Notes: generated from the letters alone by a model not told the origin. Shown: positions 26,580 through 36,563, counted from the stretch's first letter. The stretch: 64,000 bases of DNA from Flavobacteriales bacterium UBA1494 (GCA_905182175.1 CAJJAT010000026.1:1-64000); one strand, 5' to 3'. Numbers and translations: made by a program.

Positions 26580-28352
26580 TTGCAGCTCACTCAGGAACAA
26601 ACCAACATTGTAAACTCTACCGGAGACATTAAAATTAATGCGGTTGCCGGTTCTGGCAAAACAACAACGGTTATCGAGTATGCAAAAAATCAACCGAAAT
26701 CTTGCAGAATCCTATACATTGCATTCAACAAATCGGTCAGGTTAGAAGCTGATAAAAAATTTCGAGAAAAAGGATTAACCAATGTAACGGTCGAAACTGC
26801 TCATTCTTTAGCCTATAAAAACACCGTATTTCAACACAAATATGTGGTGCGGCACCAAGGTTACAAAACGTATGAGTTGGTTGAAATGCTTCAGCTGACA
26901 GGCAGCGGTGAAAAGCTAGCGGAATACGTTATTGCCAATCACATTAATAAGTTCATGGCTTATTTCTGCAATAGCGATAAAGCAAAAGTTCAGGAATTAA
27001 ACTATCTGGACATTGTTACAGACGAAAAAGCACAAGTATTTGTCACCACCTTTTACGATTACATTGAAGCCAAAACGAGGTTGCTTTTGAGTAAAATGAA
27101 TTCTAGTAAAATTGAAATTACCCACGATTTTTACTTGAAGAAATTTCAACTCTCCAAGCCCATCTTAAATTACGACTACATTTTATTTGATGAAGGACAG
27201 GATGCTTCATCCACCATGTTAGATATTTTTTTAAAGCAAAAAGCAACCAAAGTGATTGTGGGAGATACGCACCAGCAAATTTATGGTTGGCGCTATGCGG
27301 TAAACTCATTAGAAAAAGTTGATTTTAAAACATTTAATCTTTCCACCAGTTTTCGTTTTAGTCAAGATATTGCCAACTTAAGTATGGAGGTACTGAACTG
27401 GAAAACCGGGTTAACCGATTACGAACAGTTCCCTATAAAAGGAGAAGGGTCAACGACAAAACACACAACCAAAGCAGTTTTGGCTCGCACTAATTTAGGC
27501 TTATTGCTACAAGCAATTGAGTATGTTACAGAAAAAAAGATGCCACAGAAAATCTACTTCGAAGGCAACATTAATTCTTACACTTATGCCGACGAGGGAG
27601 CATCCCTTTACGACGTACTAAACTTGGACAATGGTAAATACACCTATATAAAAGACAAGCTAATTAAGAAAATGAGCAATCTGGATGAGCTTGAGGAATA
27701 CGTCAAAAAAACCGAAGATATTCAACTGGGCCTAATGATAGAGATTGTTAGAAAGTACGGAAATGAAATCCCATCTCTGATTAAAAAAATTAAGGACCAG
27801 CATGTCGCGCATGATGAAAAAGAAAAAGCAGAGATGATTTTTTCAACGGTGCACCGTTCTAAAGGAATGGAATACGATACGGTAAAAATTGTAAATGATT
27901 TTATAAGTGAAGAAAAGATAGAGAAGTCAAAAAAGGATCAAAGTAAGGTAAATGTTGATCCATCAAAAATCATTGAAGAAATTAACCTATTGTACGTTGC
28001 AGTTACCAGAACAAAAAATATTGTACACATTCCGGAAAGTTTATTGCCCAAAGACTTTCCCCCATCGCCTTACATTCACATTGAGTTAATAGATTCGAAA
28101 CCGGATAAAAAGAGCCAAAGCACATCAAAGGCAAAGAAACAAAACGATACTATTGTAAAGTCATACACTGCGCAAGAATCAAGATTGAAGCCAAGTAAAG
28201 CACATCAGTCATGGACAGCCGATTTAGATAAAGAACTCCTTAACATGCACAACGCTGACGCGACCATGACGGAACTCATTTGCCACTTTAAGCGATCGTC
28301 CGGCTCCCTTAGAATGAGAATTGATAAATTAACGTGGGGTGATGACTTGTAA
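26580..28352 (+). CDS. UvrD/Fbh1-like SF1 DNA helicase with Myb-like C-terminus
   Basis: The 590-residue helicase uses a TTG start (MQLTQEQTNIVNSTGD). SF1A motifs are complete: Q-motif at the N-terminus, Walker A AGSGKTT (23-29), Walker B DEGQD (204-208), motif III GDTHQQIYGWR (228-238), motif IV LSTSFRFSQ, motif V STVHRSKGMEYD, and motif VI LLYVAVTRTKN. This pattern is closer to the Fbh1-like group than to full-length UvrD. After about 500 residues comes a Lys/Ser-rich linker and then AHQSWTADLDKELLNMHNAD with a following helix-turn-helix (SGSLRMRIDKL). That part looks like a Myb/SANT-type DNA-binding tail. Role inferred: DNA repair or recombination control. Confidence 0.88.
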   Translation: MQLTQEQTNIVNSTGDIKINAVAGSGKTTTVIEYAKNQPKSCRILYIAFNKSVRLEADKKFREKGLTNVTVETAHSLAYKNTVFQHKYVVRHQGYKTYELVEMLQLTGSGEKLAEYVIANHINKFMAYFCNSDKAKVQELNYLDIVTDEKAQVFVTTFYDYIEAKTRLLLSKMNSSKIEITHDFYLKKFQLSKPILNYDYILFDEGQDASSTMLDIFLKQKATKVIVGDTHQQIYGWRYAVNSLEKVDFKTFNLSTSFRFSQDIANLSMEVLNWKTGLTDYEQFPIKGEGSTTKHTTKAVLARTNLGLLLQAIEYVTEKKMPQKIYFEGNINSYTYADEGASLYDVLNLDNGKYTYIKDKLIKKMSNLDELEEYVKKTEDIQLGLMIEIVRKYGNEIPSLIKKIKDQHVAHDEKEKAEMIFSTVHRSKGMEYDTVKIVNDFISEEKIEKSKKDQSKVNVDPSKIIEEINLLYVAVTRTKNIVHIPESLLPKDFPPSPYIHIELIDSKPDKKSQSTSKAKKQNDTIVKSYTAQESRLKPSKAHQSWTADLDKELLNMHNADATMTELICHFKRSSGSLRMRIDKLTWGDDL

Positions 28353-28512
28353 AATATCAAGTCAAGTGAACAGGGTTAGCTGCTCTATTCAACTAATTAT
28401 ATTCGAATTTATTCCGTTTATTTAATACCCAGAGGGTACACTTGCCACAATGAAAAGGCAACATGTAGTAGGAGTTACCAACGGTAACGAATGGATGGCA
28501 TGGTTTCAAATG

Positions 28513-28610
28513 AGTCACCTACTCTACTTCCACACTCTATCCAAGATCCATCATAAAGCAACAACTTGTTTGGTATTATCCCGCTTGCCGCGAAAAGTAA
28601 TATGCAAGCT
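28513..28610 (-). pseudogene. C-terminal fragment of a rhodanese (partial duplicate)
   Basis: This roughly 100-base stretch aligns with the 3' end of the intact sulfurtransferase gene (30151-30244) at high identity, in the same orientation. On minus it reads ACILLFAASGIIPNKLLLYD and GSWIECGSR; the intact protein ends ACILLLAASEIIPSKLLLYD, GSWTEWGSR. The two copies are direct repeats about 1.6 kb apart that flank the SGNH/T9SS gene. The plus-strand open frame at 28450-28731 crosses it and is not a gene. Confidence 0.8.
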
Positions 28611-28749
28611 AAAATTTAAAGAAAAAGCATTCTCCTCAAAAAGTAACTCAACTCTTAAACTGAAACTATTATCTTTGTTTTTGTTAGGCTATTTGCGAAC
28701 TATTCAACGCACTATTTACAGTTTTATATAACTCCATTAAATTCGTTTT

Positions 28750-30000
28750 ATGAAAAGAACATTGTTTTTATCTGCCCTTATTCTAACCAGTTATGTACTT
28801 CATGCGCAAGTAAAAAAGGTGCTTTTTTTGGGAAATAGCTATACTACTGCTAACAACTTACCCCAACTATTAAAAGACATTGGTTCAAGTTATGGAGATT
28901 CTATTTTTACAGACCAGAATACTCCAGGTGGATCTCAATTAAATCAGCATTCAACCAATACAACTACACTCGCCAAAATAAGGCAAGACAATTGGGATTA
29001 CGTTGTTATTCAAGAACAAAGTCAAAAGCCATCGTTTAGTCCTGCCCAAGTAGCCAATGCGGTGTTTCCTTTTGCTCAGCTATTGTGCGATTCAATAAAA
29101 GCCAATTGGTCTTGCTCTGAACCAGTTTTTTACATGACTTGGGGTAGAGAAAATGGAGATGCTTCGAATTGTGCCTCTTACCCTCCGGTTTGCACCTATT
29201 TGGGAATGCAACAACGCTTAAGAGATAGCTACATGACAATGTCCACGGCAAACTCTGCAACAACTTCACCTGTAGGAGTGGCATGGAAAACAATGAGAGA
29301 TAGTTTTCCTACCGTTGGTTTGTATGCCGCTGATGGAAGTCACCCCAATCTATATGGTAGTTACTTAGCAGCATGTGTGTTCTATTCTACATTCACTCAA
29401 AAAACAACTGTAGGCTGCTCTTTTATTCCTTCAGGAATAAGTGCAACAGATGCGTTAAACATTCAAAAAATTGCATCTAAAACTGTATTGGATAGCTTAA
29501 ACTTATGGAGAGTAAATGCAAATTTTCCCCTAGCGAACTTTACATACAATGGCGGTCCAACTACTCAATTTACGAATACATCTACTCTCGGTCAAACGTA
29601 TTTTTGGGATTTTGGAGATGGTGGAAGCAGCGTTCAACAAAATCCAACCCACACTTATTTTAGCACTGCTAATTATCAAGTAAAATTAATTACTTACTCC
29701 CAAGATAGCTGCTTTTCTGATACCATTTCGAAGTCTGTAAATGTAATTTCGACTCAGCTCAACACCATTAACTCAGAAAAGATATTCATTATTTACCCTA
29801 ACCCGACAGAGGGTTTAGTACAAATAAAAACGGATTTACTATTTACCAATATCGCTATTGCTGACGTATCCGGAAAGGAAATTATTCGTTTAGGAAACGA
29901 GAAAAAACTTAACTTAAGTGAAATTTCAAGTGGCACATACTTCCTTTCTGTGCTGCAAGAAAAGGAAACAATTGCAAGGATAAAGTTGATCAAAAGATAG
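28750..30000 (+). CDS. Secreted SGNH hydrolase with PKD and T9SS sorting domains
   Basis: The 416-residue protein has a signal peptide (1-19) and an SGNH/DUF4886-like hydrolase domain. S30 in VLFLGNSYT is the nucleophile, and D195 and H198 in DGSHPNLYGSYLA complete the triad. A PKD domain follows (about 254-330, with the typical YFWDFGDGGSSVQQNPTHTY). The end is a T9SS type A sorting domain (FIIYPNPTEGLVQIK to the basic IARIKLIKR). It is predicted to be exported to the surface as an esterase or deacetylase acting on polysaccharide or another polymer. The gene is bracketed by an intact rhodanese gene and a fragment of the same gene. Confidence 0.88.
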   Translation: MKRTLFLSALILTSYVLHAQVKKVLFLGNSYTTANNLPQLLKDIGSSYGDSIFTDQNTPGGSQLNQHSTNTTTLAKIRQDNWDYVVIQEQSQKPSFSPAQVANAVFPFAQLLCDSIKANWSCSEPVFYMTWGRENGDASNCASYPPVCTYLGMQQRLRDSYMTMSTANSATTSPVGVAWKTMRDSFPTVGLYAADGSHPNLYGSYLAACVFYSTFTQKTTVGCSFIPSGISATDALNIQKIASKTVLDSLNLWRVNANFPLANFTYNGGPTTQFTNTSTLGQTYFWDFGDGGSSVQQNPTHTYFSTANYQVKLITYSQDSCFSDTISKSVNVISTQLNTINSEKIFIIYPNPTEGLVQIKTDLLFTNIAIADVSGKEIIRLGNEKKLNLSEISSGTYFLSVLQEKETIARIKLIKR

Positions 30001-30153
30001 CCTAAAAACCATTTCTTGGATTCCCTAAAACTTAGAATTAAAAAAATGTGTTGCTTTCCAAAGCTATCGCTTTAGCTATGTTTCAATACGTACTTTTCAT
30101 TTCAATAAAAACTGGTAAAGCAATTAATTATTTGACAAAGGCTAGAGGTTAAT

Positions 30154-30960
30154 TCACCTACTTCCCCACTCTGTCCAAGATCCATCATAAAGCAACAATT
30201 TACTTGGTATTATTTCGCTTGCCGCTAAAAGTAAGATGCAAGCTGTAATTCCAGATCCACATGAAAAAATTAGCTCTTTTTGATTTTTATAGGGCTCGAA
30301 AAGTTGCTCCAATTCTTCCCTGATTTTGTACTTTCCGTTTTTTAATAAGGTAGCGTAATGCAAATTGAATGAATTAGGGATGTGTCCTGAACGGAACCCT
30401 TTTCGAGGCTCTAATACCTCTCCATTAAAACGAACTCCTGAACGAGCATCTAGAATAACAGGATCCTTTGTATCTACCCCTTTCTGTACTTGATTTTTAT
30501 CAATCAACAAATCGGACTTAAGGCACGCTGAAAAATTACTTCGCTCAACTTTAGCTTCGCTCTTCTGCTCTGTTTCAAATCCACTTGCTAACCATGCGGT
30601 AAGACCGCCATCTAATACAGACACTTTTGTGTGCCCCATGCTTTTAAACAAAAACCAAACTCTTGGACTCGAATAAATGCCGAGCGAATCGTAGACTACA
30701 ATTTTACTACTGTTGCTAATTCCCAATTTCTGGCAACCCAATTCAAATTGCTTTTCTGAAGGGAAAGTGTTCGGTAGACCAGAATGCTGATCACTAAAAA
30801 TAGTTTGTAAATCAAAAAATTGAGCACCTCTTATTTGAAGGTTTTCTACCTCAACCGAGATGCTTTCCTTTTTAGGAATTAGGGTGGTGTATAAAATGAC
30901 CAAATCAGGGTGGTCTAAAGTATCATTCAGCCAATTTGTGGTTACCAAAGATTGAAGCAT
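30154..30960 (-). CDS. sseA: Sulfurtransferase (thiosulfate/3-mercaptopyruvate type)
   Basis: The 268-residue protein has two rhodanese domains. The N-terminal inactive domain (about 1-130) includes VVYDSLGIYSSPRVWFLF. The C-terminal domain (about 160-268) begins PVILDARSGVRFNGEV and holds the active loop C234-GSGITA. CGSGxTA is the loop of 3-mercaptopyruvate sulfurtransferases, whereas thiosulfate rhodaneses have CRxGx[RT]. It transfers sulfane sulfur to thiols or cyanide in the cytoplasm. Its 3' end is partly duplicated at 28513-28610. Confidence 0.9.
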   Translation of the reverse strand: MLQSLVTTNWLNDTLDHPDLVILYTTLIPKKESISVEVENLQIRGAQFFDLQTIFSDQHSGLPNTFPSEKQFELGCQKLGISNSSKIVVYDSLGIYSSPRVWFLFKSMGHTKVSVLDGGLTAWLASGFETEQKSEAKVERSNFSACLKSDLLIDKNQVQKGVDTKDPVILDARSGVRFNGEVLEPRKGFRSGHIPNSFNLHYATLLKNGKYKIREELEQLFEPYKNQKELIFSCGSGITACILLLAASEIIPSKLLLYDGSWTEWGSR

Positions 30961-31261
30961 ATTGATGTCAAAGATTGATAATAAAGGTAAGATTTCGGTT
31001 CTGATTATTGCGTTATCCGATTTACCCGATTAATTTATCAGTAAAGTAAAGAATTAATAAACTTCTTAAAATAACATATAACACTACAAATGAAATAAAT
31101 ATCCATTTGTAAACGTTTTTAAATAATTACAACCGACTCTTAAACGACTATAAGCGTTTAACAACCGAATCGGGCTTTCCTGCCTTCTAATCTTTGCACC
31201 GTCAATTGAATTCAACGACACCTTTTAACTTATTATTAAACACTATTTAATTCATAATCGC
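30961..31261. other. Divergent intergenic region of rhodanese and ssb
   Basis: About 300 AT-rich bases hold the two divergent promoters. I see no strong hairpin or repeat. Confidence 0.45.
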
Positions 31262-31600
31262 ATGAAAAATTTAAGAAACACAGTACAACTTATCGGTAAC
31301 TTAGGTATGAATCCAGAAGTAAAAACATTAGAAAGCGGTTCTACCGTGGCCAATTTCTCTATCGCAACTAGCGACCGTTATAAAAACAAAGAAGGCGAGC
31401 AAGTAGAAAACACCACGTGGCACAATTTGGTAGCTTGGGGAAAGACTGCCGAAATCGCTGAAAAGTATTTAAAGAAAGGCGCCCAAGTAGCAGTGGAGGG
31501 CAAACTCGCCAACCGTTCATACGAAGCCAAAGACGGAACAAAAAAGTATGTATCCGAGATTTTAGTAAATGAAATCCTACTGCTTGGAGCGAAGGAATAA
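31262..31600 (+). CDS. ssb: Single-stranded DNA-binding protein, short form
   Basis: The 112-residue protein is an OB-fold SSB core: NTVQLIGNLGMNPEVKTLESG, VANFSIATSDRYKNKEGE, TTWHNLVAWGKTAEIAEKYLKKGAQVAVEGKLANRSYEAKDGTKKY. It ends directly after the last OB strand (VNEILLLGAKE). It lacks the acidic C-terminal tail that recruits partner proteins in full-length SSBs. Short SSBs of this kind occur in Bacteroidota as second copies; the main ssb is presumably elsewhere. The gene stands alone. Confidence 0.93.
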   Translation: MKNLRNTVQLIGNLGMNPEVKTLESGSTVANFSIATSDRYKNKEGEQVENTTWHNLVAWGKTAEIAEKYLKKGAQVAVEGKLANRSYEAKDGTKKYVSEILVNEILLLGAKE

Positions 31601-31778
31601 AGAAGGCAAAAGTGAATCGCCCCAAAGCTAAAAATTGAATAAGACTAACTTGAGGGCCTATAACGAGACAAGTACATGCTTCTGCCAGGTTATCAGTCAT
31701 GCATGCTTGAAACAGTTCGCTATCATTAATAAATCAACAACCGAATTTCAACTCGTAATTTATTAACTTTTTTACATC

Positions 31779-32048
31779 TTACTTCTTCAATAGGTCTTCC
31801 AATTCAGCTATTAAAGCAGAGTCGGAAGGCCTATTTGCATTAGAATTTACAATCAAACCTTCACGGTCAATTAACATATATCTTGGAATGCTAAATACTA
31901 AGTAATCCGTTAAAAATAAATTAGTAGTTGTTGTGCAACCAAATAACCCATTAGTCGCAGCTGCGATGAAGTTAATTTCGCTAACGGTCATTCTTGGAAC
32001 TACGACCTTTTGAGTCGTTGACACGATATCTAATGCCGATATAGTCAT
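31779..32048 (-). pseudogene. C-terminal remnant of a TlpA-like thioredoxin protein
   Basis: The 89-residue frame ends FSIPRYMLIDREGLIVNSNA and NRPSDSALIAELEDLLKK. This is the typical C-terminus of TlpA/ResA-like thioredoxin-fold proteins of Bacteroidota (IPRYiLIDkdGkIv...RPS). The N-terminal half, with its W..WC..C redox motif, is absent. The residues before the match do not resemble the family, and the upstream minus strand holds stops. I call it a truncated pseudogene. The C-terminal end of a large decayed surface protein lies 230 bases further right. Confidence 0.65.
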
Positions 32049-32278
32049 CTAATGTCGCACACTTCGTTCCTTGTTTGCTCGTTATCTAAGTATGCAGCAT
32101 TTACCAATACTACATTTTAAAATAATTGATTTTGCAATAATATGCGCCAATAAAAAACTTAATTGGTGCAATGTTATAAATACATCTAAATTATAATTGT
32201 TTATACCTACTCTGTTTTAGACTGCTGCTGAAAAAGCCGACCAAACTAAACAGAAGCAACGAATTACTCCTCTTCCTA

Positions 32279-34492
32279 TCAATTTTTATTAATTTTTAAT
32301 GTCAGAATTTCATCCCTGTATTTTAGCACGAAATAATCCATTCCAGAGCTTAAACAGTTCAATGAGATATTGGTAAACATTGGATTCAACTGACCTTTAA
32401 TAACTCTACTGCCTTGAAGATCTATCAATTTAAAATAGGTAGTACCTACTAAGCCTAAGGCATTTGAATCATATTCTACCGAATTAGGAAAAATAGTTGT
32501 TCGTTCCTTTACGATTTCTGCAAAGTTTAGCGAGGTTAAAAGACCTGCTGCTTTAAAGCTTTTGTTTGCGACGCAGTCCATACTATGTTGCACAGTCAAA
32601 ATGTAGTTTCCGCTTGACAAATTTGTTGCGCTTTTAACATTACTGCTTCCCTGTACACTATAATTGAAACTATAAGATGCTGTTCCCTAAGCGACTTGGG
32701 CAATTGCAGAACCAGTGGGAAAACCTATATCTATCGCTACTTCCAAGGAAATTAAAATGGAATCAGGAGTTACAAAGTCAAATAGCTCAGTTTACAGTCC
32801 GCATTGATTATTGTTTGCTATAAATGTAACTTCCTGATCTACGAAAAATGCAAAACGATTGCTACGAAAATTAGAATCTATTACCGCACCCCCTGTAGAC
32901 GAAATCCATTAAAATGTTGCAGAACTTAAACCCGCTATCGAGGCAGAAATGACAGTTGAGTCATAAGAACAAGTTGCAAAATTAACGTTCAAGTTAACCA
33001 CTCTACTTGCAGTTAATTTGAACCTAGCAACGGTAGTTGTATCAGTAAAGTAAAACTGATATGTTGAGCTATCTCTTAAGTTTTCAATTCTGCCTCTAAA
33101 TAGGTCTTCCATAACCAAACAATTTGCATACCCAGGAGGAGGAGCAAGGTTAAGCGAATGTAGCCCGTTACTTGGAACCTGAACTTGAATAAAAATATCA
33201 GAAGATAAAATCTAAATCTGAACTCAATATAACGTATTCAACACTGTCTTGTATCGCTGTAATTATTGGATTAATAGGTTGCCCTTTCAACTTATAAGCA
33301 TCCAAACTTGAGGTTGCTTCGTGCAAATAACGTACGACAATCTCATCACTAGCGCTCTGATTACTCAAACGCAATACATCAGTCGTGGATGGTCGCTTTA
33401 TCAAAGACCCATTCGTGCTCGACTTTACATTTTTATTTCCTATAAGTAAATGGTTTCCAATTACTTTTACCCAAAATTACTGAGACAAGGGAATATATTG
33501 CATACCTCCATTGATGTCAACACCATTAATGTAGGTTTGATATGAGCTTGTAGATCCTTTATAGATGTAAATTGCATCATTAATGTTTTGCTTCACCCAA
33601 TTTGAGCTGTTCCAATCAATAATTGAAGGATAAGGATTTCCTAATAGATTCCATCCATCTTCTTCAATCGCTTGAGTGAGATCATCCGTAAACGTGACCT
33701 AGAAATTAATCGTTCCTTGATAAATTTGTCCGGTTACGTCTATTTTTAAATCACTTGCTTCTATGTACGCTTGAACTCCTTTTTGCGATAGGCACAGCAT
33801 CGGTTACATTAGTGGCCGTATTGTATCTGGCGTTTCTATTACCAGATAAAGTTTCATCATAAAAATAACCATTGTTGAGATTAACAGTAGGAAAAGGAGT
33901 TCCTAAAAACCCGATCATTAACATGTCGTCAGACCATTCGTCTAGCGTCTTATTTTGAACCAGCATCGATAAAAAACGAAAATCGTAAAATTGATTTTCA
34001 ACAAATGCCTCAATCGTGACATCTCCAGAAATACTCCCTGTCAATATTGGAGCAAACCCAGCTGTCTTTATGCTGTAGCATTTAAAATAAGCCTCCAGGC
34101 GGTAGTTAAGTTCCCTAATGTTACTACTAAATAGCTATTAATTTAATTATTATCAACGAGTTGAACTCCCGAACTATTATCTATTTCTAGGTTGAAAAAT
34201 ACTGCATTTACCTGAACATTTCGAGGTTAACTCCCATTTAAAATAACTTTCCCAGTATTTAAATTAAATAATTTACCTGTTCCATTGTTTATTACATCCT
34301 CTGTTAAATAAAGTATTCCGTCATCAACAATTGAAAAAGTATCTCCACCTTTAAATCTCTATTGACATAAACAATCACGTTTAAACCCATAAACAATTGG
34401 ATTCCTTTATTTAAAAAAGGCGCAGGTTGAGAAATTGATTGAGAACTCAAGCAAAAAAGCAGATAAATAATCAGAAGGAAACACAACTTCAA
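32279..34492 (-). pseudogene. Large decayed T9SS surface protein
   Basis: At least five frame pieces on minus (34304-34492, 33751-34044, 33198-33404, 32909-33118, 32279-32620) assemble into one gene of about 740 codons. It begins with a signal peptide (MKLCFLLIIYLLFCLSSQSI). The middle has landmarks typical of long Bacteroidota adhesin-like proteins: VINNGTGKLFNLNTGKVILN, VENQFYDFRFLSMLVQN, the LGNPYPS motif (in the frame near 33640), and YINGVDINGGMQYIP near 33500. The C-terminus LIDLQGSRVIKGQL, GMDYFVLKYRDEI and LTLKINKN is a T9SS sorting domain. Stops and frameshifts are too many for sequencing errors alone. Confidence 0.75.
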
Positions 34493-34569
34493 TAAAATTT
34501 AAAAATATTTTTCAAAAGTTAAGGGGTTTAACATAAAATAAAATTTGATTTTACATTCTAGCTTGACTA

Positions 34570-35145
34570 CTAACTCTTTTTTACATACTGAGTTAAAATC
34601 ACAATGTGTTGTCCTTCTACTCTTCCTTCAATGTGCTCAGCGTTATCGCTAACTAAGGTGATATTTCGAACAGCAGTTCCTCGTTTAGCAACCAAACTAC
34701 TTCCTTTTACGTTTAAATCTTTTATTACAACTACACTATCGCCGTGTTGAAGTGTTACTCCATTGCTATCTTTATGCACAAGAGCATTCGGATTCACTTC
34801 CACAATCCCTTCTTTTGCCCATTCCAATTCTTCATCCGTTAAGTAAATCATGTCTAACAGGTCTTGTGGCCAACCTTCTTCTTTTAATCGATGCAACATA
34901 CGATAAGAAACTACCTTTACTGCCGAATTTTCATTCCACATGCAATCGTTTAGACACCTCCAATGATTTATCTCAATATTCTCAATATCATTTAATTGAT
35001 AATTACAATTGGAACAAGTGTAAACATAATTTCCACTGACCTTTTCAGTTTTGGGAGAAACTAAAAAAGGAGTTAAATCTTTATTAGAAGCACATAGCTC
35101 GCACTTGTTTGAACTTCGGTTTTCTAAATCGTCAATTAAGGCCAT
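34570..35145 (-). CDS. phnA: PhnA-domain zinc-ribbon protein (YjdM-like)
   Basis: The 191-residue protein has an N-terminal zinc ribbon with C15-ELC18 and YTCSNCNYQLND (second CxxC), then a helical linker. The C-terminal PhnA/YjdM beta-barrel reads VHKDSNGVTLQHGDSVVVIK, DLNVKGSS, VAKRGTAVRNITLV and IEGRVEGQHIVILTQYVKK. This longer form with an extended middle region is common in Bacteroidota. Despite the historic name there is no link here to phosphonate use; no phn gene is near. Its function is unknown. Confidence 0.88.
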   Translation of the reverse strand: MALIDDLENRSSNKCELCASNKDLTPFLVSPKTEKVSGNYVYTCSNCNYQLNDIENIEINHWRCLNDCMWNENSAVKVVSYRMLHRLKEEGWPQDLLDMIYLTDEELEWAKEGIVEVNPNALVHKDSNGVTLQHGDSVVVIKDLNVKGSSLVAKRGTAVRNITLVSDNAEHIEGRVEGQHIVILTQYVKKS

Positions 35146-35299
35146 AGGTTTGGTTTTGTCACAAATCTAGGATTATTGTTTAGCTTAGTTTATTGTTCAT
35201 CTAGATTCAGCTGAGTTATCAAGAGGTTACGGTTAATACTTATATTTTTTTTTGATTCAAATTACATTTACCTTTGTCGCTTCTAAAAAATTAAATTAA

Positions 35300-36544
35300 A
35301 TGGTAGATTTATTTGATAAAATTAACGCAAATCCAGGTCCTTTAGGACAGCACGCAAAGGAAAGTCACGGTTATTTTACGTTTCCAAAATTGGAAGGCGA
35401 AATAAAGAATCGCATGACCTTTAGAGGAAAAGAAGTTTTACAATGGAGTCTGAACAATTACCTAGGTTTAAGTAACCACCCAGAGATAAGAAAAGTAGAC
35501 ACAAAAGCTACTAAAAAGTGGGGAATGGGCTATCCAATGGGTGCAAGAATGATGTCCGGGAATACACCCTTGCATGAGAAGTTAGAAAAAGAATTAGCAG
35601 ATTTCGTCATGAAACAAGACTCGATCTTGTTAAATTTTGGTTATCAAGGGTGTATGTCTTCTATTGATGCATTGGTTGACAGAAACGATGTTATTGTTTA
35701 CGATGGTGAATCTCATGCTTGTATTATTGATGGAGTTAGACTGCACCAAGGAAAAAGATACGTTTACAAGCACAATGATATTGAGAATCTTAAAAAACAA
35801 CTTGAAAGAGCAACTAAGTTAGCGACGGAGCAAAACGGAGCAATTTTAGTAATCACCGAAGGTGTTTTCGGAATGAGCGGAAACCAAGGAAAGTTAAAAG
35901 AAATTATTGAGCTCAAAAAACAATACAACTTTAGACTTTTTGTTGACGATGCTCATGGTATTGGAACCATGGGTAAAACCGGAGCAGGAACTGGAGAAGC
36001 TCAAGGAGTGCAAGATGGTATTGATGTATATTTCGGAACCTTTGCAAAATCATTTGCAAGTATTGGGGCTTTTATTGCAGGTGACGAAGACATGGTACGT
36101 TATTTAAGATATAACATGCGTTCCCAGATTTTCGCTAAATCGCTGCCAATGCCTTTAGTTGTAGGAGCGAGAAAACGACTAAAAATGATTAAAACTATGC
36201 CTGAATTGAAAGATCAGTTGTGGTTAATTGCAAATGCACTACAAAAAGGATTGGTAGATTCAGGATTTAACATCGGAACTACCAATACGCAGGTTACTCC
36301 TGTAATTTTAGAAGGGGGATTAGGTGAAGCAACCAACCTAACGTTAGACTTAAGAGAAAATCACGGTCTCTTCTGCTCTATTGTCGTTTACCCGGTAATT
36401 CCAAGAGGCATGATTATTTTACGGCTAATTCCAACAGCAATGCACACCTTAGACGATGTTGACTATACCATTGAGACGTTTAAAAAAGTGTATACAAAGT
36501 TATTAGCAGGTGAATACAAATCTGATGAAATAGCCGCAGTTTAG
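35300..36544 (+). CDS. Alpha-oxoamine synthase family PLP enzyme (SPT/KBL/CapA-like)
   Basis: The 414-residue fold-type I PLP enzyme condenses an amino acid with an acyl-CoA or acyl-ACP, with loss of CO2. The landmarks are SLNNYLGLSNHPEI (50-63), GARMMSGNTPLHEKLE (81-96), DDAHGIGTMG (216-225), and the Schiff-base lysine K250 in FGTFAKSFASIG. Family members make sphingoid bases (serine palmitoyltransferase), 2-amino-3-ketobutyrate or cysteate-derived capnine for sulfonolipids. The sequence alone does not settle which. Lipid synthesis is plausible because Bacteroidota make sphingo- and sulfonolipids. It is monocistronic, with a strong terminator. Confidence 0.87.
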   Translation: MVDLFDKINANPGPLGQHAKESHGYFTFPKLEGEIKNRMTFRGKEVLQWSLNNYLGLSNHPEIRKVDTKATKKWGMGYPMGARMMSGNTPLHEKLEKELADFVMKQDSILLNFGYQGCMSSIDALVDRNDVIVYDGESHACIIDGVRLHQGKRYVYKHNDIENLKKQLERATKLATEQNGAILVITEGVFGMSGNQGKLKEIIELKKQYNFRLFVDDAHGIGTMGKTGAGTGEAQGVQDGIDVYFGTFAKSFASIGAFIAGDEDMVRYLRYNMRSQIFAKSLPMPLVVGARKRLKMIKTMPELKDQLWLIANALQKGLVDSGFNIGTTNTQVTPVILEGGLGEATNLTLDLRENHGLFCSIVVYPVIPRGMIILRLIPTAMHTLDDVDYTIETFKKVYTKLLAGEYKSDEIAAV

Positions 36545-36563
36545 AACTAACTATAAATTGCCA

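Noticed and set aside
28450-28731. Plus-strand open frame of 93 residues
   Set aside because: It lies across a minus-strand duplicate of the rhodanese 3' end, so the frame is a shadow.
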